In this document: positions 27,333 through 39,390 of the stretch, in pieces
Layout of the letters: each line of letters starts with the position of its first letter
Position numbering within the stretch: the stretch's first letter is position 1
Assembly (NCBI GenBank): GCA_963785755.1
Contig: CAWAXG010000039.1
Coordinates: 186,001 to 250,000 of the forward strand
Length of the DNA: 64,000 nucleotides
Source of the DNA: JACCXG01 sp963785755
Lineage (GTDB): Bacteria > Acidobacteriota > Vicinamibacteria > Vicinamibacterales > 2-12-FULL-66-21
Direction of reading: 5' to 3'
Notes under the pieces: model-generated
Seen by the model: only the letters and a program-made list of their open reading frames with translations
Told to the model about the DNA's origin: nothing
Databases searched by the model: none
Position numbers and translations under genes: made by a program

Positions 27333-30167
27333 TCACGTCCTGGTCAACTGCGCATCGCGCCGGGCTTTCTGTCCGGCGTTCGGGTCCTGCGCGTCCGAGG
27401 TCCGCGGGCCGTCGCCGTACGCCTGATTGACGAGCGCCTGCTGGTTCAGCGCGTGCCACGCCGACGATCCCTCGGCCGGACTGGCGCTGCGCGGCCGGGC
27501 CACACGACGCACGCTGCGGCCTCCCCCCACCTCGATGAGATGCGGCCGGATGAACTCCCAGGCGCCCATGTTTTCCGGCTCTTCCTGCACCCAGACGATC
27601 TCTTCCGCGTTGGGATAGCCGTCGAACATCGCACGGAGGTCGCGCATCGGCACCGGGTAGAGCTGCTCGAGACGGCAGATGGCAATATCGGTGCGGGACG
27701 CGTGCTGCTCCGCGGCCACGAGATCGGTGTAGACCTTGCCGCTGCAGACGAGGATGCGACGGACGTCAGCCGCCCGCGCTGAAGCCTCCTCGTCGGGGAT
27801 CACCATCCGGAAGCGTCCCTCCGCGAGCTCGCGCGGCGGCGAGGCCACGAGCGGATGACGGAGCAGGCTCTTGGGCGTCAGCACGATCAGCGGCAGCGGA
27901 TCGACCAGCAGCAGCGCCGCCTGCCGGCGCAGCAGATGGAAGTACTGCGCGGCCGTCGTGCAATTGGCCACGCGCATGTTGATGTCGGCAGCGAGCTGCA
28001 GGAATCGTTCGGGCCTGGCGCTGGCGTGATCGGGTCCCTGGCCTTCGTGCGCATGCGGAAGCAACAGCACGAGCGAAGGACGAAGGCCCCACTTGCCGCG
28101 CGCCGAGATCAGAAACTCGTCGATCATGACCTGGGCGCCGTTGATGAAGTCGCCGTATTGCGCTTCCCAGATCACCAGACGCGAAGGTTCCTGGATGTTG
28201 TAGCCGTACTCGAATCCCACCACTGCGTTCTCGGTCAGCGGGCTGTTGTGCACCTCGAACGCGGCGCGCGCCTGGGGCAGGGTCTGCAGCGCCACGTGCA
28301 CCCTGCCGCAGGTGACATCGTGGAAGACGGCATGACGATGACTGAAGGTGCCGCGTTCGACGTCTTCGCCGGTCAGCCGGATGCTGATGCCATCGGCGAG
28401 GATCGACGCGAGCGCCAGATCCTCGGCAGCCGCCCAGTCAATCGTCCGCTCGTCCGCATTGTTCAGCGCATTGATCCGCTTCTCGCGCACCCGCTCGAGC
28501 TTGCGGTGCATGGTGAAGTCGGAGGGCAGCGTCAGGAGCGACGTGTTGAGCTCCCGCAGCCGATCGAGCGGCACCGCCGTCTCCGCCTTGGAGGCGGCGC
28601 CTGGCGGCGGCGCCTCGGGCTGCGGCTCGATGTAGTCCTGCTCCGGCCTCAGCCCGTCGAGCGCGGCCTGCAACGTCGACACATGTTTCTTGAGGAGCGC
28701 GTCGGCCTGCTCCGGGCCGACGGTGCCCCGATCCGCGAGCGTGCGAGCCCAGATCTCGCGCACCGTCGGATGCTCGGTGATTCGCTGGTACATCAGGGGC
28801 TGCGTGAAGGCCGGCTCGTCCCCCTCGTTGTGCCCGTAACGCCGGTAGCCGATCAGATCGATCAGGAAGTCCCGCTGGAACCGTTCGCGATAGGCAAACG
28901 CCAGCCGCGCCGCTTCCACGCACGCTTCGGGATCGTCCGCGTTGACATGCACGATCGGGATCTTGAAGCCGCGCGCCAGTCCGCTCGCGTACGAGGTGCT
29001 GTACGCGTCTTCGCCGCCGGTCGTGAACCCCAGCTGGTTGTTGGCGATGATGTGAATGGTCCCGCCCGTGCTGTAGCCGGGCAGCCGGCCGAGATTCAGC
29101 GTTTCGGCAACCACGCCCTGACCGGGGAAGGCGGCGTCCCCGTGAATCAGGATCGGGACGCTTCTGGACGGATCGAAGCGCGACGCGCCGCCGCCCTCGA
29201 CGAGCGTTCCCGCGGCGCGGGCCATGCCTTCGACAACCGGATCGATCGCTTCGAGATGGCTGGGGTTTGGCGGCATGGACACGACGAGGTCCATCTCGCG
29301 GCCGCCCTTGATCGCGCGGTGCGCCCCGGCGTGATACTTCACGTCCCCGGTCCACGCCATGTCCTCGCGAAAGCTCTTCGACGAGACCGGGTCCTTGAAC
29401 TCGGCGAGGATCTGCGTGTACGGCTTGTTCAGCACGTGCGCCATCACGTTCAAGCGCCCGCGGTGAGCCATTCCGATCAGGATGTTGCGGATGCCGGCTT
29501 CGGCCGCTTCGGCAATGACGTCGTCCAGGATCGGGACCATCATGTCGAGGCCCTCGATCGAGAAGCGGGTCTTGCCCGGGAACGTGCGATGCAGGAACCG
29601 CTCGAACGCCTCGACCTGCGTCAGGCGATCGAGCAGCGCGACCGGGTCGATCGGATCGGCCGGGGCACGGAAGCGGCCCGACTCCGCGGCATGACGGAGC
29701 CACCGGCGCTCGTCGGGTACGAACACGTGCGCGTAGTCATAGCCGGTCGTGGAGCAGTACAGCCGGCGCAACGCGTCGACGACTTCGGCCATGGACGAGG
29801 CGTTGCCGGCAAGCGGCGTCGAGAACAGGCTCGCGGGAAGCCGCCGGAGATCCTCGTCCGTGAGTCCATGGGTTTCCGGCAGCAAGGAGGGATCGCCGAG
29901 AGGCGGCCGAAGGCCGAGCGGATCGAGCCGCGCCGCGAGATGACCGTAACGGCGGATGGACTGGGCGAGGCTGACGGCGCCAACCGCCTTGTGCAGCGAC
30001 TCGCCCGAGACCGGCGCTCCTTCGGTGACGTCTTCGTGCGGCGGCTGCCACTGCTGGAAAAGCGCGCGCGTGGTTTCGTCAACCGACGAGGGGTCCTGCC
30101 GGAACTTCTCGTACAGCTCGAGGACGTACCCCCGATTCAGTCCGGCGAATTCCCCCCACGAATGCAT
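27333..30167 (-). CDS. sucA: 2-oxoglutarate dehydrogenase E1 component
   Basis: A 944-aa thiamine-diphosphate enzyme of the usual E1o size. N-terminal E1o-specific helix (NRGYVLELYEKFRQDPSSVD), thiamine-site blocks MAHRGRLNVMAHVLNKP, HGDAAFPGQGVVAET and NNQLGFTT, and the C-terminal transketolase-like EYGYNIQEP...HGHEGQGPDHAS-type region are present. It decarboxylates 2-oxoglutarate and passes the succinyl group to SucB, encoded just downstream. The ATG at 30165-30167 has a very strong Shine-Dalgarno sequence (AAGGAG), but with only 2 nt between GGAG and ATG, unusually close. The gap to the preceding ADOP gene is 69 bp. Confidence 0.95.
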   Translation of the reverse strand: MHSWGEFAGLNRGYVLELYEKFRQDPSSVDETTRALFQQWQPPHEDVTEGAPVSGESLHKAVGAVSLAQSIRRYGHLAARLDPLGLRPPLGDPSLLPETHGLTDEDLRRLPASLFSTPLAGNASSMAEVVDALRRLYCSTTGYDYAHVFVPDERRWLRHAAESGRFRAPADPIDPVALLDRLTQVEAFERFLHRTFPGKTRFSIEGLDMMVPILDDVIAEAAEAGIRNILIGMAHRGRLNVMAHVLNKPYTQILAEFKDPVSSKSFREDMAWTGDVKYHAGAHRAIKGGREMDLVVSMPPNPSHLEAIDPVVEGMARAAGTLVEGGGASRFDPSRSVPILIHGDAAFPGQGVVAETLNLGRLPGYSTGGTIHIIANNQLGFTTGGEDAYSTSYASGLARGFKIPIVHVNADDPEACVEAARLAFAYRERFQRDFLIDLIGYRRYGHNEGDEPAFTQPLMYQRITEHPTVREIWARTLADRGTVGPEQADALLKKHVSTLQAALDGLRPEQDYIEPQPEAPPPGAASKAETAVPLDRLRELNTSLLTLPSDFTMHRKLERVREKRINALNNADERTIDWAAAEDLALASILADGISIRLTGEDVERGTFSHRHAVFHDVTCGRVHVALQTLPQARAAFEVHNSPLTENAVVGFEYGYNIQEPSRLVIWEAQYGDFINGAQVMIDEFLISARGKWGLRPSLVLLLPHAHEGQGPDHASARPERFLQLAADINMRVANCTTAAQYFHLLRRQAALLLVDPLPLIVLTPKSLLRHPLVASPPRELAEGRFRMVIPDEEASARAADVRRILVCSGKVYTDLVAAEQHASRTDIAICRLEQLYPVPMRDLRAMFDGYPNAEEIVWVQEEPENMGAWEFIRPHLIEVGGGRSVRRVARPRSASPAEGSSAWHALNQQALVNQAYGDGPRTSDAQDPNAGQKARRDAQLTRT

Positions 30168-30236
30168 ATCTCCTTATGTTAACGCAGGGTGAACGTCCAA
30201 CTCTCAGCTCTCCGATGCGGGAGTCCGAGCGGTCCA

Positions 30237-32657
30237 CTAATCATTCCTGAGCGCGGCAATGGGATCGACCCGGCTCGCCCGGAGGGCTGGTACCCAGGCG
30301 GCGAACAAAGCGACCGCGGCAAGAATGCACGTTACTGCTGCAATCGTCATCGGATCAGCTGGGGTGATCCCGAACAGCAGCCCTTCCACCGCCCGGCCGG
30401 CCGCGGCGAGCATCGCCGTTCCCACTACCAGTCCGATCGCCGCCAGCCGCAGGACCTGCCCGACCACCAGCCATCGCACGTGCCGCGGCTCGGCGCCAAC
30501 GGCGATGCGCACGCCGATCTCCTGGGTTCGGGCCGAGACGGTGTACGACAGGACGCCAAAGATGCCGACGGCTGCCAGGATCAGCGCGACGACCGCGAAG
30601 ATCGACAGCAGCATGGCGGCAATGCGCTGCGCAAACGACGACTGCGCCATGGCATCTTCGAGCGACTGGACGGAATAGATTGGCTGCTCCGGATCGAGCG
30701 ATCGAACCGTCTCCCGCACGCTCGGCAGGAAGGTCGCGGCGTCCGCGTCACCTCTGGTCAGCACATACAGCTGATTCCAGGCTGTCTGCTGCCGGACCGG
30801 CGTGAAGATCTCGGGACGGACCTGACTTGTGGCGCCACTGTTCCGGTAGTCGGCGACGATCCCCACGATCGTCGTCCACGGACGCGGCCGCTGGGGACTG
30901 CCGATCGCGATCCGCTGTCCGAGCGGATCCTTGCCCGGCAGATATCGATCGACGAAGGACTGATTGACGATGGCGACGAGTGGAGACGTGAGGGTATCGC
31001 CGGCGCTGAACGTCCGGCCGCTGCGGAGCGGCACGCGCAGGGTTTCAAAGTAGGAGGGTGTGGCCACGGTGATGAGCGCGCTGGGAATGCCGGTCGCTGA
31101 TCCCGTCGCCTGATCGAGTGAAAACTGCGTATCGAAGACGCCCATCGGCGGGAACTGCGACGCGGCCGCGACCGATCGCACGTACGGCAGCGAGCCGAGC
31201 CGTTGGACCAGATTGTCGAAGAACGCGCCCGCGGCATCGCCGGGATAACGCTCCCGCGGCAGCGTCAAGCGCATCGTCAGCACGTCGCGCGGTTCGAAGC
31301 CGACGTCGACGCGCTGAATGTTGACGAACGTGCGCATGAACAGGCCGGCGCCCATCAGCAGCACGACGCACAACGCGATCTGCGCGACGACCAGGACGCT
31401 GCGCAGCCGTGACCCGCCTCGAGCCGTGCCCGCTCGGCCGTCGGCTTTGAGTGATTCGTGCGGATCCGTCCGAGTCGCTTGAACGGCGGGCAGGACGCCG
31501 ACCAGGAGACCGGTTCCGATGGCCAGCGTGAGGCTCCAGAGCAGCACACGCGTGTTGACGGTCGCCTGCAGTTCGAGCATCTGCAGCTGCGCTGGAATCA
31601 GTGAGGCCGCACCCCTCATGCCGAGATAGGCAAGACCGATCCCGAGCAGCGCACCGATCAGCGCGAGCAGCACCGTTTCTGTGAGCAGGTGTCTCACGAG
31701 TCGTCCTCGCGCCGCGCCGAGCGCCAATCGCACCGCCAGCTCTCTCTGCCTCGTGGTCGAGCGGGCCAGGAACAGATTCGTGAGGTTCGCGCAGGCGATC
31801 AGCAGCACGAGGGCCACGGCGCCAAGCAGGAGGAACGCGGCGGGCCTGACATCCTGGAGCAGCGCATTCGCCCATGGCGACCCGACCAGCCGCCAGCCTT
31901 CGTACTCCTTGAATGTCGAGCGGTAGTTCTGATCGACGCCGCCCGCGAGCGTGGCGAGCTCGGCATTCGCTCGCTTCAAGGTCGCGCCCGGAGCGAGGCG
32001 GGCCAGGACCGTGAACTGGCGGGTGTTTCGCGGTACTCTCGCGGGATCGCCGCCCCAGGGAATCCACAGATCGGTCCCAATCACCAGCAGGCCGGGTGGC
32101 ATGACGCCGACGACCGACGCTGGTTGGCCGCTGATCCGAATCGTGCGGTTCAGGATCCCGGGATCGGCGCCAAAGCGGCTGTGCCAGAGCCGGCTGCTGA
32201 TGATGGCGGCACTCGGACCGTTCGGCGCCAGCTCCTCGCGCGTGAAGCCGCGGCCGAGTTGCGGCGCCATGCCGATGACCGGGAACAGATCGTCGAGCAG
32301 CAGAGCCGTGAACACACGCTCAGCGACGTCGCCGCCGGAGATGTTCCGGTTGCCGAGGTCGAAGGCGGCCGTCGTTGCGAACGATTCGATCGTTCGGATG
32401 TCGGCGTACTCCGCAGGCGAAAGAACTTCGACGTAGCCGATCTCCGACGACACTTTCGGGAAACCCACGCCGACAGACAGCAGCCGGTCCGGCTGCGGGT
32501 AGGGAAACGGATGCAGCACGTAGCCATCCACAAGGCCGTAGATGAGGCTGTTGCCGCCGATCCCGATGGCGAGCGAGAGCACCACGACCGCGGCGAAGCC
32601 TGGCCTGCGGCCGATCTGGCGAAGGGCGTTCCACACGTCCTGAAGAACGGTATCCAT
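30237..32657 (-). CDS. ADOP-type ABC transporter permease, intact
   Basis: An 806-aa permease, complete and in one frame, and a useful reference for the interrupted copies in this window. It begins DVWNALRQIGRRPGFAAVVVLSLAIGIGGNSLIYGLVDGY and has the ALVLLIACANLTNLFLARST and VRLALGAARGRL blocks. The second half (AVVALILAAVGIFGVLSYTVSARTQEIGVRIAVGAEP) ends AAWVPALRASRVDPIAALRND, the standard ADOP terminus. There are two FtsX-type membrane domains with about four helices each and two periplasmic MacB-like domains. The substrate is unknown, and no ATPase gene is adjacent, as is normal for ADOP genes. It lacks the long N-terminal extension of the PadR-linked copies. Confidence 0.85.
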   Translation of the reverse strand: MDTVLQDVWNALRQIGRRPGFAAVVVLSLAIGIGGNSLIYGLVDGYVLHPFPYPQPDRLLSVGVGFPKVSSEIGYVEVLSPAEYADIRTIESFATTAAFDLGNRNISGGDVAERVFTALLLDDLFPVIGMAPQLGRGFTREELAPNGPSAAIISSRLWHSRFGADPGILNRTIRISGQPASVVGVMPPGLLVIGTDLWIPWGGDPARVPRNTRQFTVLARLAPGATLKRANAELATLAGGVDQNYRSTFKEYEGWRLVGSPWANALLQDVRPAAFLLLGAVALVLLIACANLTNLFLARSTTRQRELAVRLALGAARGRLVRHLLTETVLLALIGALLGIGLAYLGMRGAASLIPAQLQMLELQATVNTRVLLWSLTLAIGTGLLVGVLPAVQATRTDPHESLKADGRAGTARGGSRLRSVLVVAQIALCVVLLMGAGLFMRTFVNIQRVDVGFEPRDVLTMRLTLPRERYPGDAAGAFFDNLVQRLGSLPYVRSVAAASQFPPMGVFDTQFSLDQATGSATGIPSALITVATPSYFETLRVPLRSGRTFSAGDTLTSPLVAIVNQSFVDRYLPGKDPLGQRIAIGSPQRPRPWTTIVGIVADYRNSGATSQVRPEIFTPVRQQTAWNQLYVLTRGDADAATFLPSVRETVRSLDPEQPIYSVQSLEDAMAQSSFAQRIAAMLLSIFAVVALILAAVGIFGVLSYTVSARTQEIGVRIAVGAEPRHVRWLVVGQVLRLAAIGLVVGTAMLAAAGRAVEGLLFGITPADPMTIAAVTCILAAVALFAAWVPALRASRVDPIAALRND

Positions 32658-32667
32658 TTCGCTCCTC

Positions 32668-32703
32668 TTGGGATGGGACTCTCTTTGGAAGTTGGGAGTT
32701 GAC
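32668..32703. repeat. Solo heptad arm between ADOP and parC
   Basis: TTGGGATGGGACTC then TTGGAAGTTGGGAGTTGAC, ending 4 bp before the parC stop codon (32708). This is the right-arm sequence of the 153-bp elements, without a partner arm (an opposite arm would lie inside the ADOP gene). Read from parC it appears as GTCAACTCCCAACTTCC immediately after the stop. Confidence 0.65.
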
Positions 32704-32707
32704 TCGT

Positions 32708-35092
<2,385 letters not shown>

Positions 35093-35153
35093 CGAGAACC
35101 TCCACGTGGATTGAGGATAACATCGAGGATACGGACCCAGGACTGGAGAAGGT

Positions 35154-36060
35154 GTGCGCTATCTGCATCTCGACGTGTTCACCGATACGGCATTCGAAGG
35201 CAATCAGCTCGCGGTCTGCCCGCAGCCGGACCGGACGCTCTCGACCGAGCGGATGCAGCGGATTGCCCATGAGATGAATTTTTCCGAGACGACCTTCGTT
35301 TTTCCAAAGGAGGCTGGCGGAGATGTGAAGATGCGGATCTTCACGCCAGGAAGCGAGCTGCCGATGGCCGGACATCCGACGATTGGCACCACGTTCGCGC
35401 TCGCCGCGGAAGGCGTGATCGCGCGCGGCCGCCGCGACTTCGTGTTCGAGTGCGGAGTCGGCCCGATTCCCGTCGAGCTCGAGTGGAGCGAGCAGGGACT
35501 GGAGTTCGTGTGGATGACCCAGCCGCTGCCGTCGTGGGGAGCAGAGATCACCGCGCGTCAGCAGCTGGCGCGGGCGGTTGGACTCGACGTCAGCGATCTC
35601 GCCGATCTCCCGATCCATTCGGGGTCATGCGGCGTCACGTTCCTGTACGTGCCGCTCGCCTCGCGCACCGCCGTCGACAGCATCAGCATCGACCGGCGCG
35701 CGCTGGAGAAGGTCATGACGGATGGCGGCGGCAAAGCGCTGCCTACGTTTTTCTTCACGACCGATCGATCGGGGGCCACAGGTGACGAAACGGTCTACAG
35801 CAGGATGCTGGCGCCGGACTTCGGCATCGTAGAGGATCCCGCAACCGGCGGCGCGAGCGGTCCCCTCGGCTGTTATCTGCTGCGTCACGGCGTCGTGACG
35901 CCCCGATCAGGCCCGATCGATGCTGAGCCTGCAGGGCGTCGCCATGAAGCGCCCGAGCCGCCTCTATATCTCGATCGAGAGCCAGAACGGCGCGATCACG
36001 CGCGTCCGCGTGGGTGGAAAGTCGGTGATGGTCGCGGAAGGACGGTTTCTCGTGACGTGA
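35154..36060 (+). CDS. PhzF family isomerase, C-terminus shifted by one base near 35901
   Basis: A protein of about 301 aa related to PhzF and diaminopimelate epimerase. It opens RYLHLDVFTDTAFEGNQLAV, and FSETTFVFP carries the catalytic Glu of PhzF. Further blocks are MPMAGHPTIGTTFAL and EDPATGGASGPLGCYLLRHG. After that point the frame shifts at the CCCC run 35901-35904. With one C removed it reads VVTPDQARSMLSLQGVAMKRPSRLYISIE and ends at the TGA 36058-36060, as in intact relatives. The start is a GTG (GTGCGCTATCTGCAT) after a weak GGAGAAG. Family members isomerise small metabolites; PhzF itself acts in phenazine synthesis, not implied here. Confidence 0.82.
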
Positions 36061-36071
36061 TCGGAATCCTT

Positions 36072-36154
36072 ATCCTTAATCCCCGATCCCGATCCCGGAT
36101 CCGAATCCCGATCCCGATCCCTGATCGCCGATCCCCGATCCCCGATCCCGAAAC
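36072..36154. repeat. CCCGAT-type short tandem array downstream of phzF-like gene
   Basis: An 80-bp run of CCCGAT and CCCCGAT units (with a few CCTTAAT and GGATCCG variants), starting 12 bp after the PhzF-like stop. It belongs to the same 6-7-bp period class as the G3N4 arrays and is C-rich on the coding strand of the upstream gene. A further short array (AGTCCCGAGTCCCGAG, 36261-36276) abuts the stop of the next minus-strand gene. Confidence 0.7.
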
Positions 36155-36276
36155 CCGCCCCAGTCCTCCGCCTTCGCGCGCGCTGGCTCGCAGGCGCGCT
36201 TCGGCGAGACCTCGCCGGAGCTTGCCACCTACTAACTGACGCGGCAAGCGGCGGCGGGCAAGTCCCGAGTCCCGAG

Positions 36277-39267
36277 CTAAAACCCCGGCCGCAGATTGAA
36301 CGCCATCGTCCAGCCCGATCGTTTGAGATCGAGTGGGCGCAGGGTCGCAGCCTCGAAGATCAGCCCGAACACGTTGACGCGAACGCCGGCGCCGACGCTG
36401 CGCACAATCAGTCCGTCCTCACCGCCTGGACCAAACCGCTGCTCGCCTCCCCAGCCCGCGCCGGCGTCGGCGAACACGAAGGCATCCATCGGCAATGGAC
36501 CGTAGCGCACTCGAGATGTCCCGGTCAGCGTGCTCAAGAGCGGCATCCGCAGCTCGATCTTCGCGGCGACGAGCCGGTTGACGAGCAGCGTATTCAGGAA
36601 AGGACAATTCGCGCTTCCAGAGGGGCACTCGGACCGGGCGACCGTACTCGCTCCATAGCCGCGCACCAGCGAAGACGACCCGACATACGAGTCGCGCATG
36701 CGGAAATCGGCGGCGTCCGGACCGTAGCGGCCGGTATGGACGATCCGGACAGCCAGCGTGAACGGCCGGACCGGCATGAGGTAGCGGCGATAGTCGGCGA
36801 GCACGCTCGTGTATTTCAATCCGCCCACGGCCGTCGTCGTCTGGAGGCGGTACCGGGTGCCGAGCATCGGGCCGGTTGCGCCGAAGATCGCGGTGTCGCC
36901 AATCAGGGCAACACCGGCTTCGGCCATGCCGACCGATGGCTCGGACGGAAATGGTTGCCTGTCGTGTTCCACGACCTTGCCGGACTCGAGCGAGATCACT
37001 TCCGTGCGCCGCTCGCGTTCGAACGTGATCTGCCGCATCCCGGCGCTGAACTCGAGACGCCGTGATCGATCGAGGGGATAGGCGACGAATCCGCCGACCT
37101 GCCGGTTCGTCCACAGGAGTCGATCGCGCTCGCGGGTGATGCGATCGGGATCGGCCTCGATCCCGGTCGTGCGAAGTCTGAGCTCCGGGGTCTGTTCGAG
37201 CGTGGCGCCCCAGTTCCACCGCGATGATCGGTTGACGTAGAGCGCGCCGAACGCGGATTCATCGAACTGGCTGCTGACGTACACCGCGGTCACCAGCTGC
37301 TGATCGCCGAGCAGATCGCCGAAGAGGAGCGACGCCCCGCCGGCAACGTAGCTTCCGAACGGCCCGCCGCCACCGGACACGTATGGCGACCCCACGCCCT
37401 CGAGCGACAGCTTGGGGCTGTACGGCTTCTGCGGGCCGCGGCCGGCGGCCGCGAGGGCCGGCAGCGGAGGGACCAGCTCGATCGACGATGCGGCCAGGTC
37501 GATGGCGTTGACAGCCGGCGGCTCCGTGGCGCTGACGGGTTCAACGCGGGTTCCTGCGCGCCCGTCTTCGGAGTCGATCCGATGGATCTCGTAGCCGCTG
37601 TCGCGGAACACGCCATAGGCGATCGTGCCAGTCGCGGAGGCCACCGAGAGCATCGGGCTGAGACGGGTCACCCCGCTGACGCCGGTATCGACGTCGGTCA
37701 GCTGGTGCACCTCGCCGCTCGAGAAATCCAGCCGGAAGACGTTGCTGACGCCGGACGGATCCGACACGAAGTAGAGGCTCGCCCCTTCCGGTCCCCAGGC
37801 CGGATCGAGATGATGGGTTCCGACGATTCCGGGCGCGGCGCTGATGGCCCCGGACTCGACGTCCAGAAACGCGATCCGGTAGGAGCCAAACGTCAGCCGC
37901 GTCAGGTTCGTCGTGAAGCGATCGGTCGCAAAGGCGATCCGCCGGCCATCCGGCGACCATGCCGGCTGCACATCGGCATAGGCATCGCGGGTGAGCTGGC
38001 GGACGTCACCGGTCGCCAGCGTGACCAGGAAGAGATCGGTCATCCCCCCCTTCATCGCGGCGAACGCGATGGTATCGCCGCCGCTCGACCACGTCGGGCT
38101 GTAGACCTCGTCCACCTGCGGCAAGGGAACGGCGGCGGCGGTCCTCCCGCGGTCGACATCGAGGATGAGGAGCGAGGGCTTGCCGCGACTGATCGTCGCC
38201 AGGGCAAACCGCGAGCCCGCGGCATCCCAGGCCCCGGCTGAATGGAGGTATTGCAGGCTCTCGAACTCCGCGCTCGCGGCGGTCGTGATCAGCTTCCGGA
38301 TGACTCGTCCGGTTGCGGCATCCGCGAGATAGAGATCGATCGAAAACTGATCGCGCTCGGAAAGAAAGATCATCCGTTGTCCGTCCGGGCTCAGCGACGC
38401 GGCGAGGTTCAGCCGGCCTCCGCCGGCCCGGTTGGCGGCGATTGGTGGCGAGTGGCTGGCGTCCGTTCGCTCGTGGCCGTAGCGCTCGCGCAGCGCCGCG
38501 TGCCAGGCCTCGGTCAGATCGTCGAGCGACTCGCCGGTGAGCGCCTCGAGCCGCCGTTTGACGTCGCGCTTCGCGCGCAGGGATCGGGCCGGCAGGTCGT
38601 CGCCGAACCGCTCGACGAGATGCGACCACACGGCGGCCCCCCAGCGATACGGGAAGTAGCGCTGGGACGACAGTTCGCGCAGCGTCGGCAGTTTCCGCGA
38701 CGACGCCGCATCGCGCATCCACATCGCCGTCTGCGGATCGTCGGGGCCGAGCGTGAGGTACTCGGCCATGCCTTCGATGAACCAGAGCGGCAGGAAGAGC
38801 GGACTGCGATGCTGGTCGGCGATATCGAACTGGAACGCGTGGACGATCTCGTGACCGAGGACGTGGTCTGTTTCGCCGAGGCTCGCCGCGAACGGCAGGA
38901 CGATCCGCCGTTTGCGGGCGTCGGTGAATCCCCCGGTGCTCTCGTCAATCAGGCCGCCGTATACGTTGGTCTGCTCGAACCGCCGGTGGCTGCCGTACAG
39001 AACGAGTGGCTGGCGTCCTCGCAGGGTGTGATCGAAGACCTTCGAGAGCCGGGCGTGCCATCGCTCGGCCATGCGGCCGGCAACCTGCGCCGCGGCGGCG
39101 TCCTCGACCGAGTAATAGACGTCGAAGTGCTCGGTCGCGAAGACGCGCACGTTGTCCCGGTCGTACTGGACTTTGTTGCGCCCGAAGTACTGCGCGTTGG
39201 CCTCGACGGTCAGCAACAGCGCCAGCGCGGCCGATGTGGTCAGCCGAATCCTAAAGGCTCGTCCCAC
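36277..39267 (-). CDS. Exported peptidase-like/PD40 beta-propeller/outer-membrane barrel protein
   Basis: A 996-aa exported protein with three parts. A signal peptide (MGRAFRIRLTTSAALALLLTVEANA) is followed by a gluzincin-like peptidase domain: HEIVH at 139-143 and FIEGMAEYL, whose Glu165 is the likely third zinc ligand. Residues about 280-580 are PD40/TolB-like blades (SPDGQRMIFLS, SPDGRRIAFA, WGPEGASLYFVSD). The remaining about 380 residues are beta-strand rich, with RYLMPVRPFTLAVRIVHTGRYGPDAAD and end in LRPGF, the terminal Phe that marks Omp85/BamA-type barrels. The opening YFGRNKVQYDRDNVRVF plus FDVYYS is family-typical. I infer an outer-membrane protein with periplasmic or surface protease and propeller domains. 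No partner gene is adjacent. Confidence 0.8.
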   Translation of the reverse strand: MGRAFRIRLTTSAALALLLTVEANAQYFGRNKVQYDRDNVRVFATEHFDVYYSVEDAAAAQVAGRMAERWHARLSKVFDHTLRGRQPLVLYGSHRRFEQTNVYGGLIDESTGGFTDARKRRIVLPFAASLGETDHVLGHEIVHAFQFDIADQHRSPLFLPLWFIEGMAEYLTLGPDDPQTAMWMRDAASSRKLPTLRELSSQRYFPYRWGAAVWSHLVERFGDDLPARSLRAKRDVKRRLEALTGESLDDLTEAWHAALRERYGHERTDASHSPPIAANRAGGGRLNLAASLSPDGQRMIFLSERDQFSIDLYLADAATGRVIRKLITTAASAEFESLQYLHSAGAWDAAGSRFALATISRGKPSLLILDVDRGRTAAAVPLPQVDEVYSPTWSSGGDTIAFAAMKGGMTDLFLVTLATGDVRQLTRDAYADVQPAWSPDGRRIAFATDRFTTNLTRLTFGSYRIAFLDVESGAISAAPGIVGTHHLDPAWGPEGASLYFVSDPSGVSNVFRLDFSSGEVHQLTDVDTGVSGVTRLSPMLSVASATGTIAYGVFRDSGYEIHRIDSEDGRAGTRVEPVSATEPPAVNAIDLAASSIELVPPLPALAAAGRGPQKPYSPKLSLEGVGSPYVSGGGGPFGSYVAGGASLLFGDLLGDQQLVTAVYVSSQFDESAFGALYVNRSSRWNWGATLEQTPELRLRTTGIEADPDRITRERDRLLWTNRQVGGFVAYPLDRSRRLEFSAGMRQITFERERRTEVISLESGKVVEHDRQPFPSEPSVGMAEAGVALIGDTAIFGATGPMLGTRYRLQTTTAVGGLKYTSVLADYRRYLMPVRPFTLAVRIVHTGRYGPDAADFRMRDSYVGSSSLVRGYGASTVARSECPSGSANCPFLNTLLVNRLVAAKIELRMPLLSTLTGTSRVRYGPLPMDAFVFADAGAGWGGEQRFGPGGEDGLIVRSVGAGVRVNVFGLIFEAATLRPLDLKRSGWTMAFNLRPGF

Positions 39268-39317
39268 GGGGCACCTCTCGAGGGGGGAGGGCGCCGGTTA
39301 TACCACGGAGAAACGGA

Positions 39318-39362
39318 GACAGCCACCGTTTTGTCCGTGTTCGAAACAAAACGATGGCTGTC
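39318..39362 (-). terminator. Strong hairpin downstream of glutamine synthetase
   Basis: GACAGCCACCGTTTTGT (39318-39334) pairs with ACAAAACGATGGCTGTC (39346-39362) with one mismatch over 17 bp and an 11-nt loop. It starts 28 bp downstream of the glutamine synthetase stop on the minus strand. No T-tract follows, so it may be a stabilising 3' hairpin or a terminator needing Rho. Confidence 0.55.
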
Positions 39363-39390
39363 GAGATGCGCGAGGCGCTGAGGAATCGGC

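Noticed and set aside
27855..30182. A 775-aa plus-strand open frame opposite sucA
   Set aside because: It is the reverse complement of sucA in another frame; composition is typical of a shadow and it has no recognisable domain.
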